From the NCBI GenBank assembly GCA_020284085.1, contig JACEVL010000483.1, positions 837,505 through 901,504 on the forward strand: DNA of 64,000 nt. The letters are read 5' to 3'. Positions 23,172 through 33,423 of the stretch are shown here, piece by piece. The notes below the pieces were generated by a model. That model did no database searches. It was given only the letters and a program-made list of their open reading frames with translations, and was not told the origin of the DNA. This DNA comes from Aporrectodea caliginosa (taxonomy: Eukaryota; Annelida; Clitellata; Crassiclitellata; Lumbricidae). How positions within the stretch are numbered: the stretch's first letter is position 1; each line of letters begins with the position of its first letter. A program made the translations under genes and the position numbers.

Positions 23172-24283
23172 GGGTATATTTCACAACCGGAGGCAAATTC
23201 AGAAATAGAATTAGAGAAAAAAAGTCCTGAAAAATAAAAAAATTCTTACACACATATTTGCATAGCAGTGCTGAAGCATACTTAATATTGATCAGAGCTT
23301 AAATTTGACAGATTTGGCCTAATTTTTCATTTTAGTTTTTTTACTATGTGAAACACATACAACATTTACAACTCCGTTACGTAATAAATACACATCATAA
23401 TATACCGCCACTGTTTGTAATTAGTGATTTATTAGTAAGCTTATTAAGTGTGCATTAAATTATTACACAGCAAAATAAATTATTATGACGATAAATGTAC
23501 CATTAAATAAATTCATTTTAATATAAGAATAAAGTAACGGAGTTGTAAAATATTCATAATTAGGTCTCCACGCTTACTGGGCCAGTTAAGATATTAAAAA
23601 TAGTTAGTTTATAGTGGCCAGGCTGTCAGTTTCAATATTATTTCTGAAAGAAAAGAAATTATATATATAGGCCCTATACGCAAAATGCAATAATTACAGT
23701 CACGGAGTTGTAAATCTTTTTTATACTATAACATTACCGGATAAATTTTCGAAAATTGTCAACAGAATCAAACATCCATATTGATTTCTTTTTGGTAAAA
23801 TAAATGCAGAAATGTTCCCTGCTATCGAAGAAAAATTGAGTTTTCAATTTATTCCACAGATGGCAGAAACCCATTCGTAACGGTGTTGTAAGCAATATTT
23901 GAAGACAGATGGTTTTATTTATTTTTTAATTATTTAGTTCGTTAATAACTTAATAAAAACCATATGGAGCAATGGATATATGTAAGTTAATGATCTAAAA
24001 ATTATAAAACACCAGTTCAGCGCTTCAACTGTTACCCTAACCTAACGTAACGTTGAATTGACGCACCATTAGAAAGGACAATGCAATTTCGGGTTAAAAT
24101 TGGACTTTATAATTTTTTGTCATACTAATCATCTAAATAATATAACAGAAACAATCTTTTATAACTAACTTATACCCAATGATGTATTTAAAAATTATAA
24201 ATAATAATTTTACTTTTTGTGTAAGCCGCAGAAAAAAGAAGACGGAAATTTATCTAATTTGCCTCCGGTTGTGAAATATACCC
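23172..24283. mobile_element. 1.1-kb inverted-repeat element with ACAT duplication
   Basis: A perfect 28-bp terminal inverted repeat begins GGGTATATTTCACAACCGGA (23172-23199, mirrored at 24256-24283). ACAT flanks both ends (23168-23171 and 24284-24287), a possible 4-bp target duplication. ACGGAGTTGTAA or its complement recurs inside (near 23370, 23535, 23702, 23878). The core is AT-rich and non-coding. I cannot assign a superfamily. Confidence 0.85.
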
Positions 24284-24643
24284 ACATACAGTGCCTCTAT
24301 AGAGGATTCTTGAAAGCAGTTCTATACTACAGCCGACTGAATAAATTTGCCGAAAATTGGATATCTTCTGACGAACGCGCGCAAATATGTGTCACATTTC
24401 GAATAATTAGTCATTAGGCTTACACTGATTGGGTAGTTTAAGGCAATCTTTGCGCATTGACACATTTCGGGCACCGAATCGGTGCCCATTTCATGGGCAC
24501 CGATTAATTTTCAGCTGCGATCTACAAATTACGAAGCAAAAACCTATTAATATTGATGTTACATTTGCTATCTTCTGCGGTGAATTGTATTAATTAGCCT
24601 CTCTATCTGTAAGCGATCTGGCAATGCAGCTGTTATTTTACAG

Positions 24644-24719
24644 GAAAGCTGTGGAACTGGAAGAAGAACTACAAGTCGTAACGAACAATATGAAGTCTCT
24701 TGAGATCTTCGAACAAGAG
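24644..24719 (+). CDS. tpm: Tropomyosin exon 6 (residues 188-213), GC donor
   Basis: The 76-nt exon completes the split Ala codon and encodes KAVELEEELQVVTNNMKSLE then IFEQE, matching [20 protein letters not shown] in vertebrates. The acceptor is TTTTACAG. At the conserved phase-0 end the intron begins GCAAGA, not GT, so this is a GC-AG intron. The next in-frame GT (after 24752) would add about 11 residues and break the heptads. The intron also carries an 85-bp palindrome about 93 bp downstream. Confidence 0.93.
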
Positions 24720-24812
24720 GCAAGACCTTCCCCAACAGCATCGCCATATGTAGGACATATGAAGCCCATTTGAAAATATTTATAGAGCTTCATATTTTCC
24801 ACACATGACGTA

Positions 24813-24897
24813 ATTACAAGTGCAAAGGTACGAATGTTAGTAACAGCAACGTCATTGACGTTGCTGTTACTAACATTCGTACCTTTGCACTTGTAAT
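24813..24897. repeat. 85-bp near-perfect palindrome
   Basis: Two exactly complementary 42-bp arms (24813-24854 and 24856-24897; the first begins ATTACAAGTGCAAAGGTACG) are separated by a single T. It lies in the tropomyosin intron after exon 6. As RNA it would form a very stable hairpin. It may instead be a fold-back artefact of cloning or assembly. Confidence 0.97.
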
Positions 24898-25025
24898 AGC
24901 TTTACAAAATTGCATGCATATTAATCTAGAAACAAAGCTCAACAAGAATCCAACATAAAGTTAAAAATGCAGTCGGCATTTGTATGCGTTACTTAAGCCC
25001 AGTTGCATCATAAAGTGTGTCAAAT

Positions 25026-25212
<187 letters not shown>

Positions 25213-25927
25213 GGATCCATGGGCCGAATGCCCGTAGGCATCGGATCCATGGGCCGAGGCCCTTTAGGAGTCCAATGCTTGCATTGGATTTCAATGTAGA
25301 TTTAACTTATTCCGGATCCAATTCATCGATAGGGTCGTTATCGTATCACACACCGCTTCAGTTATCGGTCGCTTCGGCAAACCGACTTTCGAAATCATTC
25401 TCTTTTGGACAGAACCAATCGAAGTCAGTGAAGCCTGAGAGACCGGACTCAGAGAGCAATCTAAGATTAATAGACCAACCTAAGCGACACCTCAGAATCT
25501 GCAGATAACAAATTCTAGAAACTTGCCTCAGCGAAAACAGCCCGAAAACCAGAGCTAAGAGGTTTTTTATGATATTACACGAACAACAATTAACGATCAT
25601 ACATAAACAAACATTATGCATAAATCAAAATAATAGTAGCAACTGTAAATCGGACGGATTCCCATCCACAGTTGAAGTACAGCATCTTTTCAGAGTCTCT
25701 GGACCAAGTTACGGCTATATTTTGGAGCGACGGCAGTTGGCAGCGTTCTCAGCACACGATGACGATGACGCCGAGCAATCACTCATCAGTAGAAGTTGAC
25801 GCACGTCCGACAACTCGTCGAGGCACTGGGTGCACGTAGAAAAAGGCATTCGTAGCAATGTAGCATGTCGGTCGGTAGATTGACAGTTGCTAACTGTTGA
25901 GGTCACACCAAAGACACGCGCTTGAGA
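25213..25927. other. No recognisable gene
   Basis: A short direct/inverted repeat containing GGATCCATGGGCCGA lies right after the microsatellite. The remaining open frames show no domain. Confidence 0.45.
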
Positions 25928-26092
25928 TTTTTTTTTTTTTTTATTCACAAGTTTACCGTCATCATATGACATCAAAGGCCGTTGACGACAATTCAAAATT
26001 ATGTACAATACAATTTAAAAAAAAAAAAAAATTAATAGAGTTCAAATGACACCATTTAAAGGCGTCTAAACAGTATTTTACAATGTCACTGA
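25928..26092 (-). repeat. Poly(T) tract, possibly a retroelement poly(A) end
   Basis: Fifteen T residues at 25928-25942 read as poly(A) on the minus strand, and a 14-nt poly(A) run follows on + near 26016-26030. A minus-strand retrotransposed copy could end here, but no coding motif supports it. Confidence 0.35.
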
Positions 26093-26505
26093 TATTCATT
26101 GTTTGACATCATAATATAACTCAGCTATTAATATCTATGATACTTGCAGGCAAGCTATACAATGCTTTGCAGAAATATCATAAACAATTTATTTCTATTC
26201 TACTTTGAATTTTCAAACATTGCAATCAAATATTATTAAAGAAATACATGCATAGTCACAGATTAAAAATCACAGTTCTTTATCATATGTTATATGTTAT
26301 ATTCATTGTTTGACATCATAATATAACTCAGCTATTAATATCTATGATACTTGCAGGTAAGTTATACAATGCTTTGCAGAAAATATATAAACAATTTATT
26401 TCTATTCTACTTTGAATTTTCAAGCATTGCAATCAAATATTACTAAAGAAATACATGTATAGTCACATATTTAAAATCACAGTTCTTTATCATAATTATG
26501 CTATA
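26093..26505 (+). repeat. Tandem duplication, 207-bp period, two copies
   Basis: TATTCATTGTTTGACATCAT starts at 26093 and again at 26300, and about 195 bp match closely with a few substitutions. It is AT-rich and non-coding, inside the tropomyosin intron after exon 6. Confidence 0.92.
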
Positions 26506-27478
26506 GACATGAATATAAAAGAGTAATTTCACCAGATTTTCTTAATTTCTTACTTTTAATTGTTAATAAAGCTTAATGGTTATTTATTATACATGTAATG
26601 TTGACATGAGATTCTTACTTTAATTACAAATGTTTACATAAGGAATCAATCAATACAAAAAACAAACCATATTAACATAATAATATAGGCTACATACATG
26701 CTGTTTAAAAAAAACAACAACAAAAAGCCAAACAACAACAACAAAATTAAAATAAAATAAGATCTTTATAACAGATTTAATCTATTCATATTACAGCCCA
26801 ACAACTAAAAGTCTACACAAAGGGAACCACCCGTCGACGTCCATTGACAAAATTACAAATATTACATCCTACAAAACCTTTCCCTTACCGATAATGTTGA
26901 CCAGTCTAAAAACTTCACTTTGAAAGCAGCCTACACCAAGCAAGGTCTTAATGCTAAATTCTAACTTGAATAGTGTACACTTATCTCTTAATATATTTGA
27001 TATATTTTCTTTATTACAATGTAACAACAGATGATTTATATCTTCTTTGACTTGACATGAGATGAAAATTACCCAGTGCTACGCACTTCACTCACGATCC
27101 GCAGATTGAAGACTCGACTTTTACCGGGAAGGACGATCCTACATGATTCAGACATAATTCAGGCAAGACAACATGCGAACAAAATGCCTCCCAAACGTGC
27201 ACAAATGCGCAGCAGAAACTACTATTAAGTCCGATGCGAAAAGTTAGCGCCAGTAAACTCCAATATGTTAAAAATTATGCATCAAATTCTGCATTTACGA
27301 AATAAACGAAATAATCCGTCGACTAACGACCGACGCAACCGGCGATGTCAATGCATCACCTTCACGACATCCATTGCAGACACCGTTTTAAACCTGCTTT
27401 CCTATGTTTTACATTTTAATTATTATATACTTCTTTCATAGACTGGTAGGCCTATATTGCATTTTGTTCTATTTATAG
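26506..27478. other. AT-rich intron sequence, nothing recognised
   Basis: No coding exon or terminal-repeat element could be supported. The end (CTATTTATAG) is the acceptor of tropomyosin exon 7. Confidence 0.5.
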
Positions 27479-27541
27479 GCTGCCCAGCGCGGAGAAGCTT
27501 ATGAAGAAACGATTCGAGATCTCACCGAAAGACTGAAGGAC
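27479..27541 (+). CDS. tpm: Tropomyosin exon 7 (residues 214-234)
   Basis: The 63-nt, 21-codon exon reads AAQRGEAYEETIRDLTERLK then D, matching the conserved YEEEIKxLxDKLKE stretch. Both ends are phase 0. The acceptor is TTTATAG and the donor GTTAGT. The intron downstream (27542-30638) carries a nested SINE-LINE-SINE cluster. Confidence 0.93.
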
Positions 27542-27807
27542 GTTAGTAGAACATGCTCAATTTAGTCCCCGACGCCGCTGCCGCCATCTGCTAAGTCCTC
27601 AAGTCGCAACCAGTCACTAAGTTATCGACTGCTAGCTAGTCCCGCCGCCGCCTCCGCTAAGCCCTCAAGTCGCAACCAGGTGCTAAGCTAGCGACGCTGT
27701 TCACTTATTCAGCAGCAGGGCAGTAGCAAAGCTTGCTTACAAGGTCCTAACAGTCTCACAATCAGTCGATGTCAGAACACCAGTTATTTACTTACTACAT
27801 CAGCCAC

Positions 27808-27888
27808 CTAGCCCAGTTAGTTACATCGGTAAGAGCGTAGGCTGCGTCTCACCCGCCTCTGTGTAAGACAGCGTGCGGATCGCGGTGC
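27808..27888 (+). mobile_element. SINE family 4, 5' head, split by a LINE
   Basis: TTAGTTACATCGGTAAGAGC, GTAGGCTGCGT and GCGTGCGGATCGCGGTGCGA match the head of the intact SINE at 4862-5160. The rest of this copy resumes at 29393 after a LINE insertion. Confidence 0.8.
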
Positions 27889-27889
27889 G

Positions 27890-28185
27890 ACAACCAATTA
27901 TTCAACTCATTCTCTCCAAACAGCTTCTTCGACTCCATAACTCATCTTCTCCATGTAGTTACCCAAATCTCCTCCTGGATTAAATAAAATCTCCTGTGTC
28001 TGAACCCCTCTAAAACTGAAATTATACTTATAGGCCTCCGTGAGCAACTTAAAAAAATCACGGATCCCTCTATTTCCATAAACCTCGACTCTGCACATTC
28101 ACTGCAAATTCTCCTGTCCGCAACCTCGGTGTAATTTTCGAATAAAACCTCAGCTTCTCCGATCACATCACCCATCGCTCCATAA
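27890..28185 (+). pseudogene. CR1-like LINE (GATTAC-tail family), sister copy, 5' part
   Basis: It matches 18640-18935 at DNA level (CTCTCCAAACAGCTTCTTCG, CTGCAAATTCTCCTGTCCGC, CTTCTCCGATCACATCACCC). It is interrupted at 28186 by two SINEs and continues at 28603. Stops are frequent. Confidence 0.82.
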
Positions 28186-28364
28186 GGATCCTGAGTGGCC
28201 GAGTGGGTTGGTAGCCTGCTCTCCGCCCCGGCGCCCCGGGTTCGCTTCCCGGTCGGGTCGGTTTATCAGAGATTAATTTCTCGGATCTTTACTGCGGGTG
28301 GCTCGGTCGCATTATAAACGTGGAGTACAATACAACACACAATACAACACATCACAATACAACT
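28186..28364 (+). mobile_element. tRNA-derived SINE, family 2, with (ACAAT)n-like tail
   Basis: The head reads CTGAGTGGCCGAGTGGGTTG (A-box) and GGGTTCGCTTCCCGGTCGGG (B-box), resembling a tRNA with a long variable arm. The body reads TTTCTCGGATCTTTACTGCG and GGTGGCTCGGTCGCATTATA. It ends in ACAAT/ACAC repeats. An inverted copy is at 42405-42557. Confidence 0.9.
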
Positions 28365-28602
28365 GGGGCGCGGTGGTTTAGGGGTAGGTTCGGTGCCTTG
28401 CAGCTGGAGGGTTGCGGGTTCGAATCCACCTCAAAGCCGCCGCGTAGGGACCGCGTAGGCAAGTCCTTCACTCGCAATTGCTCATGCGCTTCGGCGTGAA
28501 ACTCCGATTCAGCGTTCGCGCAGTAGTCGGGAGCGCCTCTGTATGGGAAATCTGGTAGGGGCGCTATAACAAGTGTTCAAATACAATACAATACAATACA
28601 AT
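28365..28602 (+). mobile_element. tRNA-derived SINE, family 1 (copy 2)
   Basis: The head GCGCGGTGGTTTAGGGGTAG is followed by GCGGGTTCGAATCCACCTC (B-box). The body matches the copy at 2548-2750. The 3' end GGGGCGCTATAACAAG leads to an (ACAAT)n tail. It sits directly behind the family 2 SINE inside the same LINE. Confidence 0.9.
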
Positions 28603-29392
28603 CTTTCTCGCACTTGCTTCATGCATATCCAGAATCCGCCCTGTGCTCGACTTCAGAACTGCATCTACAGTACACGCTATTCAGTACATGCAATTCTCTT
28701 TTTCTGAATATAGACATCACCAAAATAAACCGCCTCCAAGCTATCCAGAATGCCCTCGCCCGTGCTGTCACCAAAACCCCCAAACGCCATCATATAACTT
28801 GTATCTTCAACACTGGCTCAAAATTCCTGAACGAATAGGATATAAGTCATATAACCTAAAACACACTTCAAGCCTCCCAGCCCTCCTATCTCCGTCAGTT
28901 GTTCACGATCCAGCCACTTCGTCCAACCCGCTCCTCCTCCTCCTTAACACTGCTCCGCCCTTCCGTCACCTCATCACTAAAATTTGCAAATCGCTCCATA
29001 GCCATAGCTGTTAGCCTGTTCCACCTCTTTGGAACAAACTTCCGCCAGTAGCCTACTACGACAAATAACTGACCCATCCTACGAAGTCACCAAACCCCCA
29101 CCTCTCGCCATCTCTCCACAGGTCTTTCACTCGAAACTGAAAACACTGCTTTCTGACAAACCTATCCTGAATCTTCCACTTCCCCTACCTACCTCGCCGT
29201 TTCAACACCAAACACCATCCACCTTAGCCGCCTGCCAGTCTGCCTGCCTGACCCGCCCTGACTCTCTGGATTTTTACCCCCTGCCTATCGATTTTGTTTT
29301 GATTGAGCGCCTGTAAATAAGATGGTTCCGCGACTTCGCTTTTGTGGGCGCTGTAGAAGTTTCGAGTTTACGATTACGATTACCATTGATTT
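28603..29392 (+). pseudogene. CR1-like LINE (GATTAC-tail family), 3' part of split copy
   Basis: It resumes with CTTCATGCATATCCAGAATC and encodes degraded forms of the NRLQAIQNALARAVTKTPKR motif, FHSKLKTLLSDKPILNL and FVLIERL, then a non-coding end GCGACTTCGCTTTTGTGGGC and GTTTACGATTACGATTACC. The family's tail is (GATTAC)n. It ends inside SINE family 4. Confidence 0.85.
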
Positions 29393-29565
29393 GAGACATT
29401 TCAGCTAGTGCGGTCCTTGCTCGGATACCTTAAATGGTGTGGCGTCTATTGAAACGGGCAAACGGTGGTGAAGGATCTCATCCGATCACTTAATTGAAAA
29501 ATGAGCAGGGTCGAATATATATGGTCGCTATATAAAGTCGAGTAAATTTACATTTAGACTAATTA
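29393..29565 (+). mobile_element. SINE family 4, 3' body, rest of the split copy
   Basis: TTGAGACATTTCAGCTAGTG, CTTAAATGGTGTGGCGTCTA, GGATCTCATCCGATCACTTA and a TTTACATTTA tail match 4970-5160. The head is at 27808-27888. Confidence 0.8.
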
Positions 29566-30159
29566 CTTACTAGTTTATTAGGCCTACTACCAAGGGCCTA
29601 GAATAGATTCATTGACGTACTACAAACACTCAGATTCTGTTACGTTACCTGAGGTCACGAACTTCTTTCACCGAAATGGTGTCTCTTCGTTGCAAACGTC
29701 TCGTTGAAAATACGCTGGTTTCAATGTATTTAAACAGCGTTATAACTACAGATGAAGCTATGACAATTCATAGCCTGTGTTTGTGAAATTGTAAAAAATA
29801 GGCGGCCATTTGCGCTCCCGATAGAAATTCGGTTTTTGGGTCCATTTTGGCGAATTATGCCACCGGTGAGAAAGTTCACAGTCAGCATGACCACATGGAG
29901 CGGAACCCATATTGGACCCATATAGAGCCCATATGGGTCCAATATAATACCCACGGAAATAACGGCACGGTCAGAACTGTACAGTATGCAGTCAAATGCA
30001 TTATACCTGATTACCCCAGAAGTCGATCTCAATTCGGTAAGTGGATGTCCAAGCAAATTAGTCAGTCGATAAACATGTGACTTAGTAGACTGAGGCGTTC
30101 AGTCAGTTGCTAAATCCTTTTTAGTTAACGACTCCGGGTACTAGGGTTTAGAATAATGG
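29566..30159. other. Intron sequence, nothing recognised
   Basis: Frames at 29730-30080 lie on opposite strands over the same DNA and show no motif. A CATATTGGACCCATATAGAG / CCCATATGGGTCCAATAT semi-palindrome occurs near 29908-29944. Confidence 0.45.
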
Positions 30160-30395
30160 TAACACTGGCACGAAAAGCAGATCAACATGGACGCGGGATC
30201 GCTTCCCGCTACACTTCCAAGGGTAGATTCAACCTTTCATTCGCCAGATGGCGTTGGTAAAATGAGCAGTAGGACGTGATGGGCGCCTTGCATGGCTGCC
30301 AAACAGGTAAATTCGACTCCTGTAATAACCTATGATCATCCGCTCATACTATGAATCGTAATCATACTGCGGTGTCAGTTTGAAATAATAAACGA
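30160..30395 (+). mobile_element. SINE family 3 (uninterrupted copy)
   Basis: It reads CTGGCACGAAAAGC, ACGCGGGATCGCTTCCCGCT (B-box-like), CCTTTCATTCGCCAGATGGC, GGCGCCTTGCATGGCTGCCA, and ends with TCCGCTCATACTATGAATCG. It defines the family used to recognise the split copy at 12200/16117 and inverted copies at 59395-59560 and 62700-62840. Confidence 0.78.
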
Positions 30396-30638
30396 AGATT
30401 ATTATTTGCTCAACTCAGTCGCACATGAATGAGCGTCAAAATTGTACAGTAGATCTGGGCTACTTAATTAAAGTGCGCCCGAATGGCCAGTTAATTTACG
30501 TGACCTATGGCATAAGTAGAGTGCGCAATAGAACGCAGTGTCAGCATCTACGTCAGCATATTCATGAGTCCAATGTAGAATAGATAATTTAGATAAGAAT
30601 TTAAGTCGCTTGTTTTGTTTCTCGTTGCTGATTTCAAG

Positions 30639-30708
30639 GCGGAAAGTCGTTGCACTGATGCAGAGAACACTGTCCAGAAGCTCCAGAAGGAGGTCGACAA
30701 ACTGGAAG
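30639..30708 (+). CDS. tpm: Tropomyosin exon 8 (residues 235-257)
   Basis: The 70-nt exon reads AESRCTDAENTVQKLQKEVD then KLE plus one base of the next codon. It matches the conserved AETRAEFAERSVxKLxKxID stretch. The acceptor is TTTCAAG and the donor GTAAGG, phase 1. The +1 reading into the intron is open only briefly. Confidence 0.94.
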
Positions 30709-30794
30709 GTAAGGAGGGATGGCTCAGATTCGTCCTCTGTGAGGCATATCCTGAATCAACATCTGAATATGTTTTGGTTACAATTAAGCTCAAA

Positions 30795-30865
30795 TTGGAT
30801 TTGTTAGCGCGCTGGACTGTCAATCGAGAGGTCGGGGGGTTCAAATCCCCGTCAGGACAGAAAAT
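30795..30865 (+). mobile_element. tRNA-like SINE head or tRNA pseudogene
   Basis: TTAGCGCGCTGGACTGTCAA is followed by GGTCGGGGGGTTCAAATCCC; GGTTCAAATCC is a perfect B-box, and the anticodon-loop position reads GTC. No acceptor stem can be formed, so this is not a functional tRNA. Confidence 0.55.
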
Positions 30866-30869
30866 CTGG

Positions 30870-32001
30870 TTCTAAATTTCTGTTCCATCAGCACCCCCTA
30901 GCCAACTCAGCTATAATGAGTACACTGCCCAACAAACCAAATCTGCATGTCATCCAATAAAAAAACAGCATTGGGGACTTAACTGAATATTTCTAGACTT
31001 AACGGAATTATTTTAGACTTGAGTGAATTATCGTAGACTTAACTGAATGCCAGTCAATCAAAACACATCATTCTCATGTTGTACGGAATGTCAATATGCA
31101 TCATTAGAGCCTCAGCCAATTAGCGACCATGGCATTTACATTTAACAAATGTTCTTGATTTGAAAATAAATTCACCAGGGCTTCGTAGCAGCACCCAAAA
31201 GGGTACTTACTTACTTACTTGCCTTCATCATGGCATTTATTCTAATATAGTACAATTGGAGATAGACCTGTAAGCAGGTACCCAGAGGCCTGGGATCATA
31301 ATCTGCAAGGTTGCAGCCGAGCCACACTGCATACTGTCGGTGAGATGATGAGACAGTGAGGGAGAGGACTGGCCACCCGTCCTCATATGCCGAGGCTAAG
31401 AAAATGAAGTCACTAACACTTCATACCCATGGCTTCCTCAGGGCTAGCTTAATGGACTGCTCTTCTTCCTCTTCGTTGGGTTTATGTATGCAACGGTTTG
31501 ATGGGTTGAGGTTAGATACGAAGAAGACGGATAAATAGGTTCGATAGTTATCACTCATTAAAATATTTTGACATATTATAATGAATGGAGGGATGAAATA
31601 AATTGTAATCTTCCGACAACTTGTAGGCCTACTTACAGTTGTATTAATGGTGTTGTAAGGCTCTGGTGCCTAATGTCTATACCTGATCATTCTCTTAATA
31701 CGTTCGTCTTTCTCCAGATAAGAAGCATATACAATTTGACAGTCGTTCTTTTGAAGAAACTGTACTAGATTTAGTAATAACCTACTTTATATCTGCACAG
31801 AATCAATAATCTCTTGCAGTCCTTCTTCTCATTGTCAGACTCCACCGTTCGTGTCCACGTGTGGTGAGAAAGTCCAGTTGGTCTCTTCCAATCACTTGGG
31901 GCCAGGACAATGCTCATGGAGCTATGGCATTGTCCTGTTCGCTGTTGCAAATAGCCGTATCCTTCTTGTATGAATCATATCCGACACTGGAATATGCATT
32001 G
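30870..32001. other. Intron sequence, nothing recognised
   Basis: A short (TTAC)n run lies near 31206-31220. I saw no coding exon or bounded element. Confidence 0.45.
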
Positions 32002-32695
32002 TACGCCTCCACATTTGTGATCTGAGTCGCATACGCAGAATTCTTCTCAATTATTGTATATGCTTCTCAATTATCGCATTTCAAATAGCCTACGTCCAGT
32101 TGCGCGTCCAATTCATAGGTTAGCGTCGACGCCGCTTCGTATAGAAAGACGGACAGTATCAGTATCGTATGGTATCGTATCTTATCTGAGAATTTGTAAA
32201 GCGCCTCAGAGGCGCTCTCAGCGTGAAATAAGAGTCTTCAAGCAACGAAGAGATGAGGGTGGGACCCTGACTAAAATCTTACTACGGATTGAGGGGGAAG
32301 GTCATAACACATAGAAGGGCCCACGATGGGTCGCGGCAGTCCTTGTCCGGGGAACTAGGAGACCAAGTCGATCCACAGACCAGAGAGGGTGGAAAGAGAC
32401 AGCAGACAGACTCTGAGGTTTGCGCACTAAGTCGCAGATAATTATTTAGGAGCTAAATCCTGTTGTGTTCTTAAGACTAAGAGCAGTGCCTTGTACTGGA
32501 CACGAGAGGCAGCGGGAACCCAGTGTAGGACATCAGGCAGAGATGTGCGGGGGAGACGAGCTGCCGATTTCATAATCGACTGAAGGGAGATAGTTGGGCA
32601 AAATTAATGTGGAGGCGTAACTTGTAGGCATAGGCCTATACAATAATTGAGAAGAATACTGCGTATACGACTCAGGTCACAAATGTGGAGGCGTA
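32002..32695. mobile_element. 694-bp element with 58-bp terminal inverted repeats
   Basis: 32002-32059 and 32638-32695 are inverted copies agreeing at 55 of 58 positions; the left begins TACGCCTCCACATTTGTGA. The interior contains a minus-strand GAGCGCCTCTGA / GCGCTTTACAAATTC fragment resembling the LINE 3' ends. No clear target duplication is seen. It may be a foldback element or an inverted duplication around a LINE insertion. Confidence 0.75.
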
Positions 32696-32882
32696 TCGAG
32701 TTGTTTCAAAGAAGGGAGGATAATATGCCTTGAATAGGTTGTGATGCTGGTACTCCACACATTCTTCGATGATATACAGAATACAAACTTGAACATTAAA
32801 GACATACATAAATTACATGTTTACAGTGATAATCGCTTATGCTAATGCCTAATTACAGTACACCTATCTCATTTCGTTTCAG

Positions 32883-32965
32883 ATGAACTGAGCGCTGAAA
32901 AGGATAAGTACAAGGTCATCAACAACGACTTAGACGCAACGTTTGCGGAGCTGACTGGCTTCTAA
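32883..32965 (+). CDS. tpm: Tropomyosin terminal exon 9 (residues 258-284 and stop)
   Basis: The exon completes the split Asp codon and encodes ELSAEKDKYKVINNDLDATF then AELTGF and TAA (32963-32965). The acceptor is CGTTTCAG. With the other six exons the total is 204 residues; adding the 80 missing N-terminal ones gives exactly 284, the canonical length. The TFAEL-[TA]-G-[FY] end is the type found in many invertebrate tropomyosins, and the extreme C-terminus forms the head-to-tail overlap with the next dimer on actin. Confidence 0.96.
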
Positions 32966-33230
32966 GTAGTTGGCATGTGTCCGCCGATGTACTGGTCCAA
33001 AACGGACAGCCACCACGTCACCTCTCTGGACGACCTTGCTACTCTAGAGAAGTGTGCTCTCCTACACCACCAGACTTAATTGCACAGCGGGACACTACTA
33101 CATCACGGCACCATTTAAATATTTCTCTAAATATATCTATTTAAATATTTAAGTTCCACAATCCGTGTCAACTCACAACTTTCGTTGGTTTTTGTATTTT
33201 TAATTCCCCATTAAACTGGTGTGTGCTTGC
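32966..33230 (+). terminator. tpm: Tropomyosin 3' UTR and likely poly(A) signal
   Basis: ATTAAA at 33210-33215 is followed by GGTGTGTGCTTG, a GU-rich downstream element. No AATAAA lies nearer the stop. A 3' UTR of about 260 nt is inferred; other cleavage sites further right are possible. Confidence 0.55.
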
Positions 33231-33423
33231 GCTAGGCCTAAATAAGCCTAAGGTTGTTTGATAAACGGAAGATAAGATTAAAAATAATGCAGTTAACTTC
33301 CTTTGTAAACCCTATACTCATTAGAAACAATTAACATCTTCAGATGAAAGCAAGTAAACATACTGCATACAAGAAATCAAACAATCAATAATAATTGTCA
33401 ACAATAATGTCTAGCCTATTCTA

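Noticed and set aside
24720..24752. Alternative GT donor extending tropomyosin exon 6 by 33 nt
   Set aside because: It keeps the frame but adds Pro-rich residues (ARPSPTASPY) that would break the coiled coil and the conserved exon length.
30795..30865. Possible functional tRNA gene (GTC at the anticodon position)
   Set aside because: The B-box is perfect but no 7-bp acceptor stem forms and the D-arm is abnormal, so I call it a SINE head or pseudogene.
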